From NCBI GenBank assembly GCA_905373275.1, contig CAJPSI010000004.1, forward strand, positions 1 through 28,166: DNA of 28,166 nucleotides. The letters are read 5' to 3'. Shown in pieces: positions 7,035 to 15,600 of this stretch. The translations under genes were made by a program, and so were the position numbers. The notes below the pieces were generated by a model, which was not told where the DNA came from, did not search any database, and saw nothing but the letters and a program-made list of their open reading frames with translations. The stretch comes from Candidatus Saccharibacteria bacterium UBA1103 (GTDB taxonomy: Bacteria; Patescibacteriota; Saccharimonadia; Saccharimonadales; Saccharimonadaceae). Each line of letters starts with the position of its first letter. Positions within the stretch are counted from its first letter, which is position 1.

Positions 7035-7616
7035 ATGATCGCCTACATTAATGGGGAAGTTATCGAAAAGACCGCCGGCACGGTGGTGATTGATGTGATG
7101 GGAGTAGGTTATGAAATATTTACCACCGCCATTGATATCGATAGTGCCAGAGTAGGCGAGAAGCGCAAGTTTTATACTTTTCACTCCGTCAAAGAGAACT
7201 CCGAGGAACTCTATGGTTTTTCTTCACTCGCCGGCAAAAGGCTATTTGAGCTCTTGATTACTGTGCAGGGAGTCGGACCCAAAGCTGCCCTGGCTATCCT
7301 GGGGCTAGGCGAGGTCGAGGCAGTTCGCAATGCTATCGCCACTACCGATATCAGCTTCATCGCCGGGGCAAGCGGGGTCGGCAAGAAGTCAGCCGAGCGG
7401 ATCGCCGTCAGTCTGCGAGACAAAGTCGGTCAGCCCAGCTGTCTCACCTCCGACCGACCGACCGGCAGTCTCATCAGCCCAAATGATGATGAGGCTCTGG
7501 ACGCCCTAATCGCCCTCGGCTTCAATCTAGTTGATGCTACTCGTTTTCTGAGTGACGTACCGGTCGATCTGCCGACTAATGAACGGGTTCGCCTAGCCTT
7601 AAAGAAGCGTTCATAA
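7035..7616 (+). CDS. ruvA: RuvA, Holliday junction-binding subunit
   Basis: 193 residues. The N-terminal OB-fold begins 'MIAYINGEVIEKTAGTVVID', followed by 'GVGYEIF' and 'LYGFSS'. The two helix-hairpin-helix motifs are 'LLITVQGVGPKAALAIL' and 'IAGASGVGKKSAERIAVSLR'. The C-terminal three-helix domain that binds RuvB ('DDEALDALIALGFNLVDATRFL') is present. The tetramer holds the junction while RuvB pumps DNA. Confidence 0.95.
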   Translation: MIAYINGEVIEKTAGTVVIDVMGVGYEIFTTAIDIDSARVGEKRKFYTFHSVKENSEELYGFSSLAGKRLFELLITVQGVGPKAALAILGLGEVEAVRNAIATTDISFIAGASGVGKKSAERIAVSLRDKVGQPSCLTSDRPTGSLISPNDDEALDALIALGFNLVDATRFLSDVPVDLPTNERVRLALKKRS

Positions 7617-7623
7617 GTATAGA

Positions 7624-7632
7624 TGTTAAAAT
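7624..7632 (+). promoter_or_regulatory. Extended -10 box ahead of ruvB
   Basis: TGT-TAAAAT ends 8 bases before the ATG at 7640. No SD is visible, so ruvB is another candidate for a leaderless start inside a gene cluster. Confidence 0.5.
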
Positions 7633-7639
7633 AGGCTAT

Positions 7640-8674
7640 ATGGGAATCCAACGTTTGGTCGAGCCTACCGCTCCGGCACTTGAGCAGCCGGGGGGCAGTG
7701 AAGAAGTCCAGCTGGAGCTGTCACTCCGCCCCCAGACCTTCGCTGACTATATCGGTCAAGATAGGATGAAGCGTAATCTCCGACTCGCTATTGAGGCAGC
7801 TAAAAAAAGAGGCGAGCCGGTCGATCATATCTTGCTATATGGTCCGCCCGGATTAGGTAAGACCACTATGGCAGGTGTCATCGCCAATGAGATGGGAGCA
7901 GGGCTACGCATTACCGCCGGTCCGGCTATCGAACGAGCCGGCGATCTGGCCAGCATCCTGACTAATCTCCAAGATGGTGACGTCCTCTTTATCGATGAAA
8001 TCCACCGCCTATCTCGGGCAGTTGAGGAGGTGCTCTACTCAGCCATGGAGGACTTCAAGCTTGATATCGTCATCGGCAAAGGACCGGCCGCCCGCTCAGT
8101 TCGGCTAGATCTACCCCACTTCACCGTCATTGGCGCCACTACCAGGACCGGTAGCCTAGCGGCTCCCCTGAGAGATCGCTTTGGACATCTGTTTCATCTA
8201 GAGTTTTATAGTCATCAAGATATTGAGCAGATCATCCGGCGCAGCGCTCATATTCTCAAGACCGAGATCAATGACGACGCTAGCTCGGCCTTAGCTCAGC
8301 GCAGCCGTCAGACACCCCGCATCGCCAACCGTCTCCTCAAGCGAGTCCGTGATTACGCTGACATTAACGGCGACGGCATCATTGACACCGGTAGCGCCAC
8401 GGCTGCCCTGGAGATGCTTGAGATTGACGAGCTAGGGCTCGACCCGGCCGATCGTCATATGCTCAGGGTAATGTGGCAAAATTATCGTGACCGCCCGGTT
8501 GGGCTCAATACGATCGCCGCCATCACCGGCGACGAGGCCAGTACTATTGAGGACTTTTACGAACCATACCTACTCCAGATTGGCTTCATCGAGCGGACCC
8601 CAAGGGGGCGAATAGTTACCGGGAAGGCAATTGACCACCTAGCTAAAACTACCAGTCTAGACTCAGCCAACTAA
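7640..8674 (+). CDS. ruvB: RuvB, branch-migration AAA+ ATPase
   Basis: 344 residues. Walker A G-P-P-G-L-G-K-T (68-75), Walker B 'LFIDEIHRL' (116-124), sensor 1 'IGATTRTG' (164-171), and the arginine-finger region 'LRDRFG' (177-182). The winged-helix C-terminus ends with 'PYLLQIGFIERTPRGR'. RuvB forms hexameric rings on both sides of RuvA and drives branch migration. It is the last gene of the ruv cluster before the terminator at 8675-8704. Confidence 0.96.
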   Translation: MGIQRLVEPTAPALEQPGGSEEVQLELSLRPQTFADYIGQDRMKRNLRLAIEAAKKRGEPVDHILLYGPPGLGKTTMAGVIANEMGAGLRITAGPAIERAGDLASILTNLQDGDVLFIDEIHRLSRAVEEVLYSAMEDFKLDIVIGKGPAARSVRLDLPHFTVIGATTRTGSLAAPLRDRFGHLFHLEFYSHQDIEQIIRRSAHILKTEINDDASSALAQRSRQTPRIANRLLKRVRDYADINGDGIIDTGSATAALEMLEIDELGLDPADRHMLRVMWQNYRDRPVGLNTIAAITGDEASTIEDFYEPYLLQIGFIERTPRGRIVTGKAIDHLAKTTSLDSAN

Positions 8675-8704
8675 AAATGCCTACGGTCTCTCCGGTAGGC
8701 ATTT
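8675..8704. terminator. Bidirectional terminator between ruvB and gpmA
   Basis: AAATGCCTAC (8675-8684) pairs perfectly with GTAGGCATTT (8695-8704). The hairpin ends in TTT on the plus strand and in TTTTT on the minus strand. It sits between the converging ruvB and gpmA genes, directly after the ruvB stop. Confidence 0.8.
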
Positions 8705-8751
8705 CGTTAGTTACATCAGGCTAACGGCTTCAGCTGGAAGCTACTTTGTAT

Positions 8752-8785
8752 AATAGCATAAGCTTGACGGACTGTCAATGCTATT
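8752..8785. other. Hairpin-forming stretch between the terminator and gpmA
   Basis: AATAGCA (8752-8758) pairs with TGCTATT (8779-8785), and inside it TTGAC (8764-8768) pairs with GTCAA (8774-8778). There is a 5-base bulge on one side. It may be a second terminator for gpmA, but no T run follows. Confidence 0.35.
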
Positions 8786-8803
8786 ACCTAGTCTAAATAC
8801 CAC

Positions 8804-9439
8804 CTAGGCTTTGGTCTGAGTAATCTCAGCCTTTAATGTCTGACGATCTACCATTCGACCGGCTTCATCGACGGTGTAGACCAAGATTGTGCCAAAAACC
8901 ATTTCAAATTTAGCAATGTCGGCATCGCTAATGTTCTCAATGTATTTCACCAGCGCTCTGATCGAATTGCCATGTGCCACCAGCATGATATTCTCGCCCC
9001 TAAGTAGCTTGGGCAGCAGTTCGGTCTGATACCACGGTAAAACTCTGTCGTAAACCATGTGCAAGGTCTCGCCTCCCGGGATCGGCTCGTCATAATTGCG
9101 TCTAATGGCGTTAAACTTATCATCGCCGACTTTAGCTTTCACCTCCCACTTATTTAGCCCGGTATAGTCGCCATAATCACGCTCATTGAGGGCTTCAACT
9201 TGCTTGTAAGGTAGTTCGGGCTGCCCCTGCGTAGCGACAACGTTTTGAAATGTTTCCACCGTCCGCTTGAGCCGGCTAGTATATGCTTCATCAAAATGAA
9301 TACTCCGCAGTAACTCGCCCATCTTGCGAGCATCAGCCGCCCCCTTCGGCGTGATGCCCACGTCCGTCCAGCCGGTCCAACGACCCTGCAAGTTCCACTC
9401 ACTCTCACCGTGACGAATCAAAACTAACTTTCCTGACAT
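8804..9439 (-). CDS. gpmA: 2,3-bisphosphoglycerate-dependent phosphoglycerate mutase
   Basis: 211 residues, slightly shorter than E. coli GpmA (250). The phosphohistidine motif 'LIRHGESEWN' carries H10, 'ALNERDYGDYTGLNK' follows, and the second catalytic histidine is in 'LVAHGNSIRAL' (H156). It interconverts 3- and 2-phosphoglycerate in glycolysis. GGAGGGG lies a few bases upstream of the ATG. The gene follows obg with a 19-base gap, so the two form an operon driven from the obg promoter. Convergent to ruvB. Confidence 0.94.
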   Translation of the reverse strand: MSGKLVLIRHGESEWNLQGRWTGWTDVGITPKGAADARKMGELLRSIHFDEAYTSRLKRTVETFQNVVATQGQPELPYKQVEALNERDYGDYTGLNKWEVKAKVGDDKFNAIRRNYDEPIPGGETLHMVYDRVLPWYQTELLPKLLRGENIMLVAHGNSIRALVKYIENISDADIAKFEMVFGTILVYTVDEAGRMVDRQTLKAEITQTKA

Positions 9440-9458
9440 TTACCCCTCCTTTGCCTCA

Positions 9459-10754
9459 TTATGATACATCATCCCATTGCTCCCGTAGCGGAAAGCGATG
9501 TCCGGCAATCTCGACGACCGACTCACCAGTCGCTCCCTGTTTAACCAGCTCAGCGACGATATTCAGCTTAGCCAAGATGTCTCTCAAGCGATTGATGCTA
9601 AACTCGCTAGCAAAGTCCGTCCGCTCGGCGAAACGCTCAATCTTTTCACCGGTCACCAAGTAGCTTCCGTCATCCCTTCGGCTAACCCACCAGCTAGTCG
9701 CCTGTTGTCGGCTATCCAGCTTAATCTCGACTCTGCTTGATACATCAGCTTTGTCAATTGGTGTCTGCTTAGCCTTCTGCTGTTCGACTATTTCAGCTAA
9801 ATGACGCAGTAGCTCCAAAATTCCCAAATGGGCCGGGGCAGATATGGGGTAGATCGGACTTTTGGTCACCCGGCGCAAGTGCTCCAGCTGCTGCTTCACC
9901 GTAGATTCAGGTACTGTGTCTATCTTGGTCAGAGCTATCACCTCGGGCTTGGTCACTAGCGCTGTTGAATGTTGAGCCAGTTCCCGCCGAATCACCCGGT
10001 AACTCTCTACTACATCTTCCGTCATAGCATCAATCATGTGGAGGATAACTGAAGTCCGTTCAATATGACGCAAGAATTCCAGCCCTAGCCCCTTGCCCCG
10101 GCTGGCTCCTTCGATAATACCCGGGATATCTGCTATCAGTAGAGACCGCCCATCAATATCCGCCACACCTAGATTAGGAGTCAGTGTGGTAAAGGCGTAA
10201 TTAGCTATCTCCGGTCGAGCGTTAGATACCACCGATAGAAAAGTTGACTTACCTGCATTAGGAAATCCAACCAGGCCGACATCTGCTACCAGTTTGAGTT
10301 CCAGCTTAGCCGGGAAACTATCACCCTTTTCGCCTACCTCAGCTACTCGAGGCGTTTGACGGGTCGACGACTTGAAATGGGCGTTGCCGAAGCCGCCCGC
10401 TCCGCCAAATGCTACCACCCGGCGTTGGCCGCCAGTCGTTAGTTCCGCCACTAAGTGCCCATCACGATAAACCGCCGTGCCCACCGGCACTTTAACCAGC
10501 TTGTCTACCCCATCAGCGCCATGCTTTCTCCGCTTACCACCCGCCTCGCCATCGCCCGCTCTCAGCTCGGGCTTGAAGCGAAAGCTGGCCAGAGTGTTGA
10601 CGTTATTATCTGCTACGAAAATAACGTCACCACCCTTACCACCATCGCCGCCGTCCGGACCGCCTTTATCAACATATTTTTCGTGGCGAAAGCTAACCAC
10701 ACCTCGCCCACCCTTACCGGCCACGATCATCACCTCTGCCGTATCTGCAAACAT
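9459..10754 (-). CDS. obg: Obg/CgtA ribosome-associated GTPase
   Basis: 431 residues with all three Obg domains. These are the glycine-rich N-terminal fold ('GGPDGGDGGKGGDVIF', 'GGAGGFGN'); the GTPase domain with G1 'GFPNAGKST' (163-171), G3 'DIPGIIEGAS' and G4 'TKID'; and the C-terminal Obg-specific domain ('WWVSRRDDGSYLVTGEKIER'). Obg links large-subunit ribosome assembly to growth and stress. A TGG-TAGAAT box lies 7 bases upstream of the ATG and no SD is visible. Confidence 0.96.
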   Translation of the reverse strand: MFADTAEVMIVAGKGGRGVVSFRHEKYVDKGGPDGGDGGKGGDVIFVADNNVNTLASFRFKPELRAGDGEAGGKRRKHGADGVDKLVKVPVGTAVYRDGHLVAELTTGGQRRVVAFGGAGGFGNAHFKSSTRQTPRVAEVGEKGDSFPAKLELKLVADVGLVGFPNAGKSTFLSVVSNARPEIANYAFTTLTPNLGVADIDGRSLLIADIPGIIEGASRGKGLGLEFLRHIERTSVILHMIDAMTEDVVESYRVIRRELAQHSTALVTKPEVIALTKIDTVPESTVKQQLEHLRRVTKSPIYPISAPAHLGILELLRHLAEIVEQQKAKQTPIDKADVSSRVEIKLDSRQQATSWWVSRRDDGSYLVTGEKIERFAERTDFASEFSINRLRDILAKLNIVAELVKQGATGESVVEIAGHRFPLREQWDDVS

Positions 10755-10760
10755 ACTTCC

Positions 10761-10769
10761 ATTCTACCA
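10761..10769 (-). promoter_or_regulatory. Extended -10 promoter of obg-gpmA
   Basis: On the minus strand, TGG-TAGAAT, with the last base 7 bases before the ATG at 10754. Leaderless transcription of the operon is predicted. Confidence 0.65.
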
Positions 10770-10774
10770 CCGTC

Positions 10775-10999
10775 TTGGTTATTACCTGTATTGCTGGATT
10801 GGCAGATTTTAACCATAGAAGCCGAGAAATCATCACGGCAGACAGGTTAACTAAAGCTAGACGCTATCAGGCCAATCAGCAGTTCAGAGTACTATCAACT
10901 GACGAGAAAATTAGCAATAATAACACATGGCTGACTAAGTATGTCATTAGGAAGCTGAAACAGGATTGGAGCCCTGAGATTCGCCGACAGTGTCTCTAA
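10775..10999 (+). pseudogene. IS30-family transposase N-terminal remnant
   Basis: A 74-codon frame whose middle and end (from about 10810) resemble the N-terminal part of IS30-type transposases. It has an A-D-R-L-T-K-A-R-R-Y-Q-A-N-Q-Q-F-R stretch and then 'LTKYVIRKLKQDWSPEI', matching the family pattern L-x-x-x-V-x-x-x-L-x-x-x-W-S-P-E-Q-I-A-G. The frame stops soon after W-S-P-E, the DDE catalytic part is absent, and no terminal inverted repeats are evident. The first residues probably come from unrelated flanking DNA. Together with the HsdS tail downstream it marks a decayed insertion between obg and the GHKL cassette. Family assignment is from memory of the motif. Confidence 0.5.
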
Positions 11000-11009
11000 G
11001 ATATTCAGA

Positions 11010-11165
11010 GAACAAATAGTGCCAAGTAGGCAAAAGCAAATCGTCTCTATCCTTGATAAATTTGAAAAACTTACCATCGATATTTCTATTGGCTTGCCAG
11101 CAGAAATTGAAGCCCGCCGCAAGCAGTATGAATATTACCGTAACAAGTTGTTAACTTTTTTGTAA
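11010..11165 (+). pseudogene. hsdS: Type I restriction HsdS (specificity subunit) C-terminal remnant
   Basis: Read in the frame ending with TAA at 11163-11165, the sequence encodes 'PSRQKQIVSILDKFEKLT' followed by 'IGLPAEIEARRKQYEYYR' and 'NKLLTF'. This is the conserved end of HsdS proteins (typically ...IxxILDxF...GLPAEIxARxKQYEYYRxKLLTF). The upstream target-recognition domains are missing, and the frame differs from that of the IS30-like fragment, so it cannot be a working subunit. No hsdM or hsdR is present in the window. The stop lies 54 bases before the GHKL gene. Confidence 0.8.
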
Positions 11166-11184
11166 GTCACCTGTATGACGTATA

Positions 11185-11213
11185 TTGACAAAAACACGCT
11201 ATACAGGTAGAAT
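11185..11213 (+). promoter_or_regulatory. Promoter of the GHKL-STAS cassette
   Basis: TTGACA (11185-11190), a 17-base spacer, then TAGAAT (11208-11213): a near-perfect sigma-70 promoter. The -10 box ends 7 bases before the ATG at 11220, so the message would be leaderless. It is the strongest-looking promoter in the window besides hrcA's. Confidence 0.85.
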
Positions 11214-11219
11214 GAGGTC

Positions 11220-12194
11220 ATGCGAATTTATTATTCAAATTCTGATTACCTAGCGTATTTTGATGGTTTTTTAAGTAGACTTGATTTGTCAAACCCATCT
11301 AAATTAACAATAGATACGCACCCAAAATGGATAAATGTGCATCCAGCTATTTTAACGCTTACAGCATCACTGGCGCTGAAGGTTGGAAAAAACAATGTGG
11401 CGCTACCGAATCTAACGGCATCATCGGGGTCGTATCTTGACAGTATGGGGCTATTTAAATTTACGGCACAGAAGTCGCCTTATTCTATAAAAAGAAAAGA
11501 CCCCTCTGGGCGTTTCATTCCGTTAACAATAATCAAAAATCCCAATGAGCAATCTAAGTTTATATCAGATATAGTTCCCTTATTACATCTTCCGCCCGAA
11601 AAGGCAGATGTTATTAAATATATAGTGGGCGAGCTAATCAGGAATGTGCTAGAACATGCTGCCAGCGACACTGGCGCGATTGTAGCAGCACAATACTATA
11701 AAAAATCAAATACGATTCGGATTGGTATTTGTGATAATGGTATTGGAATTCGACGTAGTTTAAGTAAGTTTTGGCCTAGTCATTCAGAAAGCGATATAGA
11801 TGCTATAAAATGGTCATTATTGCCTGGTGTATCTGGCACTACTACACATACTGGTGGTACGGGGGATAATGCTGGAGCGGGGTTGTTTTTTGTAAAGTCT
11901 ATTGCAAAGGTTGCTAGAAATTATTTTATGATTTATAGCGGTTCGGGGATATATAAACTATTATTGCGTGATAAACGTTCAGAGAATCCTCGGTTAACTA
12001 TCAATCCAGAAGATGATCGTCATTCTGAAAAAAATAATGCTCCGTTTTTAGATGGCACGCTCGTGGCAATTGACTTAACTCTCGACAATGATTTGGAGGG
12101 ATTTAACAATTTGCTGAGCAAAATTCGAGATAGGTACAGTGAGGCTATTCGACTTAGAAAGAAGCGTAACTACAGAAGGTTCAAGTTCTTATGA
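11220..12194 (+). CDS. GHKL (histidine-kinase-like) ATPase of unknown function
   Basis: 324 residues. The ATP-binding fold is marked by an N box 'GELIRNVLEHA' (137-147), a G1 box 'CDNGIGI' (171-177) and a G2 box 'GGTGDNAGAGLFFVKSI' (212-228). There is no membrane segment, sensor domain or dimerisation-histidine helix, so it is not a standard sensor kinase. The first 125 residues show no family I know. The C-terminus is very basic (R-L-R-K-K-R-N-Y-R-R). Its stop overlaps the start of a STAS-like (DUF4325) gene by ATGA. The pairing is reminiscent of the SpoIIAB/SpoIIAA anti-sigma kinase and its antagonist, but that role is an inference. Codon use is strongly AT-rich compared with the flanking genes. 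Confidence 0.8.
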   Translation: MRIYYSNSDYLAYFDGFLSRLDLSNPSKLTIDTHPKWINVHPAILTLTASLALKVGKNNVALPNLTASSGSYLDSMGLFKFTAQKSPYSIKRKDPSGRFIPLTIIKNPNEQSKFISDIVPLLHLPPEKADVIKYIVGELIRNVLEHAASDTGAIVAAQYYKKSNTIRIGICDNGIGIRRSLSKFWPSHSESDIDAIKWSLLPGVSGTTTHTGGTGDNAGAGLFFVKSIAKVARNYFMIYSGSGIYKLLLRDKRSENPRLTINPEDDRHSEKNNAPFLDGTLVAIDLTLDNDLEGFNNLLSKIRDRYSEAIRLRKKRNYRRFKFL

Positions 12195-12487
12195 TAATCC
12201 ATATGACCGAGAGGGTGGGTGTATACGGCGAGAATAAAGATATAGCAAGAGATATTCGCATAAGTGTTATACTGCCTAGTTTAGAAAAAAATGAATCAAT
12301 AATTATTGATTTTAGAGGCGTAACTGGTGTTACCCAGTCGTTTATCCATGCGTTATTGGCCGATCCTATTCGTAAGTACCCAGACGCAATATTTGATTTA
12401 ATAATGTTCAAAAACTGTTCCGAGTCTGTGCAAATTATTATCGAAACAGTAGAGGAATACATACAAGAAAGTCTGAGCGACGATTGA
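12191..12487 (+). CDS. STAS-like DUF4325 protein
   Basis: 98 residues starting at the ATG that overlaps the GHKL stop (ATGA), so translation is coupled. 'IIIDFRGVTGVTQSFIHALL' (37-56) fits DUF4325, a STAS-like family, where D-F-x-G-V-x-x-V-T-Q-S-F is characteristic. S50 (or T48) occupies the region where SpoIIAA-type STAS proteins carry their phosphorylated serine. It is probably the regulated partner of the GHKL protein, perhaps its phosphorylation substrate or inhibitor; no experiment is implied. The start could also be the ATG at 12203, which would shorten it by four residues. It shares the AT-rich composition of its partner. Confidence 0.8.
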   Translation: MIIHMTERVGVYGENKDIARDIRISVILPSLEKNESIIIDFRGVTGVTQSFIHALLADPIRKYPDAIFDLIMFKNCSESVQIIIETVEEYIQESLSDD

Positions 12488-12610
12488 AGTGGGTAATAAA
12501 TATAACATAATTTCAGAAAATAGTTGTCTATTAACACGGAACTTGCTATTTGAGAAAATGTTTAGTATATTATGCTTATAGTTAGAAACTGTTGATAAAA
12601 ATAAAAACAT

Positions 12611-12615
12611 GGAGG
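12611..12615 (+). promoter_or_regulatory. Shine-Dalgarno sequence deciding the start of the RCC1-like protein
   Basis: GGAGG lies 5 bases before the ATG at 12621, which favours that codon over the in-frame ATG at 12609 that overlaps the SD itself. The AT-rich stretch 12488-12610 probably holds the promoter (a TATATT/TATTAT-like cluster near 12566-12573), but I cannot fix it. Confidence 0.75.
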
Positions 12616-12620
12616 CAAGA

Positions 12621-15600
12621 ATGAACAAACAAAGCGCTGTCTGCTATCGACTAACCAAGCTTGGTCGTAGCCTGGCATACGCACTGGGAGTAGTGATTCT
12701 ATCGTTAGCAGCAATAATCAGTTCCGGCACTCCGGTCATCGCCGCCCCAAACGACAGCAGCTACGACCAAGTCATCCAGATCATGCATCTGGGCATCCCC
12801 GAGTACGCCTATAAAGGTGAACGGATGAAGGATAGCGCCTATGCAGGCACGGTCATCGCTCTGACCCAGACCGGTAAAGTCTACGCCTGGGGCAACAACA
12901 TGTACGGCAAGGTCGGCATCGGCGCTGAGTGCACCATTGTTGAGCAGGGTAGCGTCAAAATTACCGCCGAGAAGAAGCCGCCCTGTTACTACGACAAGCC
13001 ACAAGATCTGACCAAGTATTTCGGAGGCGAAAAAGTGGTCAAACTCTCCAGCTACGAAGGCTATGTTGCCGTCGCTATCACCGAGTCGGGCAAGCTATAC
13101 TACTGGGGCTGGCGATACGATTGGAAGAAGGACGAGCAGCACAACACCCCTCACCTTGACCCAAGTATGTCAGGCATTCATACCACCGGTATGACTACCG
13201 GCTGGCCAAGCATTGCCTGGGACGATAGAGTGGTCTACGACATGCATAACAACGGTAGACCAAAGGATGGCTTGCGTTCGCCCCAGTCATATTCATACAG
13301 CTCCAATTCACTACCGAGTGATGTAACCATTAGAGAAGCTGATTTTACTACCAAGTCAGGCAACAGCCAAAACTATGGCGCCTGGGCTCTTACTTCTAAG
13401 AATAAGCTCCTGATGATACGCCACGATGGGACGACCTACGAAGCGACTAACGAGACCGTCGCTAAACACGGCGGTATCAAGCACATTGGTTTTAACTACG
13501 CTATCGATAACCAGGGCAAGATGTGGGCATATTACTACGGCAAGACACCGGCTGCTCTGGAAGACATATCGGCCAATATGATCGGCACTATACCGGCTAT
13601 GCGTGACATCGTCGGTACTAAGGAGATGGTACTACGCAGTACAGATGGTCGTTTCTACACCATCAACCTCGGCTTCATGGATAAGGATGGCAATACCTAC
13701 GGTAAGAAGAAGTACGAGCCAAATGACGTCACTACCGCTGTTAACAAGAAAAAGGTTCGGCTCTTTAGCGGTAATATCACTGTTCCCGCCTACTTCTATG
13801 TCGGTAAAGTTCCCTCGCTCTATGATTACTCTTATGTCCTTGAGGGCAGCTCCAGTACAGTCTGCACCGCCCTCAGTGGCGCCGCTGAGACCACGGTTTC
13901 GACCGGTGGAATACACAGTGGCGTAGGCTTTGAGACCACTCAGCCTGTCGACGGCACTTATCCGGCTACCTGCGTCGATGTACCACAGGCAACGCCACCC
14001 AAGCCGGATCCCAAGCCCGACCCTAAGCCTGACCCAAATCCCAATCCGAATCCGAAGCCTAATCCCGGTGGCAATAACGGTCAGACCGGTCCGACCCAGC
14101 CCAACCAGAATCAGGGAGCTACCCACAATAATAGCGCAGCCAATGGCAACCAAGTCGGACCCGGTGTCCCCGCCGCCAATTTACCCACCCGGTTCGGCAA
14201 CGGTCGCACCGGTACCTCCGGCACGGCAAGAACACCTAGCGCACCTAACACCGGTGCGGAGCAGACTAGCCAAGCGCCGGGGACAACGGTAGATGACAAT
14301 GTCATTCAGATATTACACCTGGGTAACGCCGATTCGTATACCATCTTTGTCAATAATGAAGAAGAGAGCAAAAATGCCAAACGTCATGAAGACGATAGTC
14401 TATACGCAGGCACAGTGCTTGCTCTGACTCAGAGTGGCAGGGTCTACGCCTGGGGTAATAATGTCATGGGGTCAGTCGGTGTAGGCACTAAGTGCCAAAT
14501 CAAAGGAACACATAGGCTCAATTATTATGTTATCAAACGCCCACCCTGTTACTACGATCAGCCACAAGATCTTACCGGGTACTTTAACGGCGATAAGATC
14601 ATTAAGCTAACTACCTATGGAGACGATTCTGCTAATATCGTTACCGCTATCTCCGAGTCGGGCAAAGTTTATTACTGGGGCTGGGAGAGTGACTGGAAAG
14701 AGAGTTGGCGACACAATACTCCAACTCCGGATAAAAGCTTATCAGGTACCCACATCCTCGGTATCGGTAGTGGTGTCTCCTCTAGAGGTGGTTTCGCCTA
14801 TAGTCAAAATACCGTTTACGGCTTATCTAGAGGAAATATAGAGCCGGGCGTCCCCAGACCGGATCTGACTAACGGCCTCTTTCCCGACGCCAGTAAAAAG
14901 TATGACCTAAGCTCCGCTCTAGGAGACACCTCGATTAGAGAGATTGCCTACAACAACAGCCCCGCCTACGATAATAAGAACAAAGGAATCTGGTTCCTCA
15001 CTTCTAAAAACAAACTCTATCAGCGTACTAGCAATGGTGGGTCAATCGTCGAAGCAAAGACAGACGAATTGACCAAGCGGGGTGGAGTGAAGCAAATAAG
15101 CAGTATTTATGCCCTAGATAACCAAGGCAAATTATGGCTATACTGGCGAAGTAAAGATAGCCAGCCTGCCACTATCTACGAGGCTACGCCGTATCTAGTC
15201 GGTTCGTTACCCCAGCTACGGGATTTCATCGGCAACATCTATGGAGACAGAAAATCATTGACCGCCAGAGGAGTCGATAACCATATCTACGCTCTGTCCG
15301 ACCGCTTATTTGACGACCAGGGCAAACCATACCCCGATGTTTCTTACCCGGACTTCAAGCTCGTACCGACCGACGTTACCGGTCTGCTAAGCAAGGAGGA
15401 GATAGCACTGCTTGACGGACAGATCGTAATACCCGAGAAAATGACTCATCTTCCTAACCTATTCAATTACTCTTTTGTCACCAAAGGAAAGCCCAGGGAG
15501 GTCTGTACCGTGGTCAGCGGCGTGGCCGCACGTCGACCCGGCCTAGGTGAGCTATTCTCCGTACCGAATAAACAGACCAAGCAATCTCGAGCCAAAGGGA

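Noticed and set aside
10775..12487. Working type I restriction-modification system
   Set aside because: Only the HsdS C-terminus remains; no HsdM or HsdR sequence exists in the window.
12705..13004. Long antisense reading frames opposite the RCC1-like protein and other genes
   Set aside because: They lie wholly inside well-supported genes, have no promoter or SD of their own, and translate to low-complexity or Arg/Pro/Ser-rich sequence typical of the reverse strand of coding DNA.
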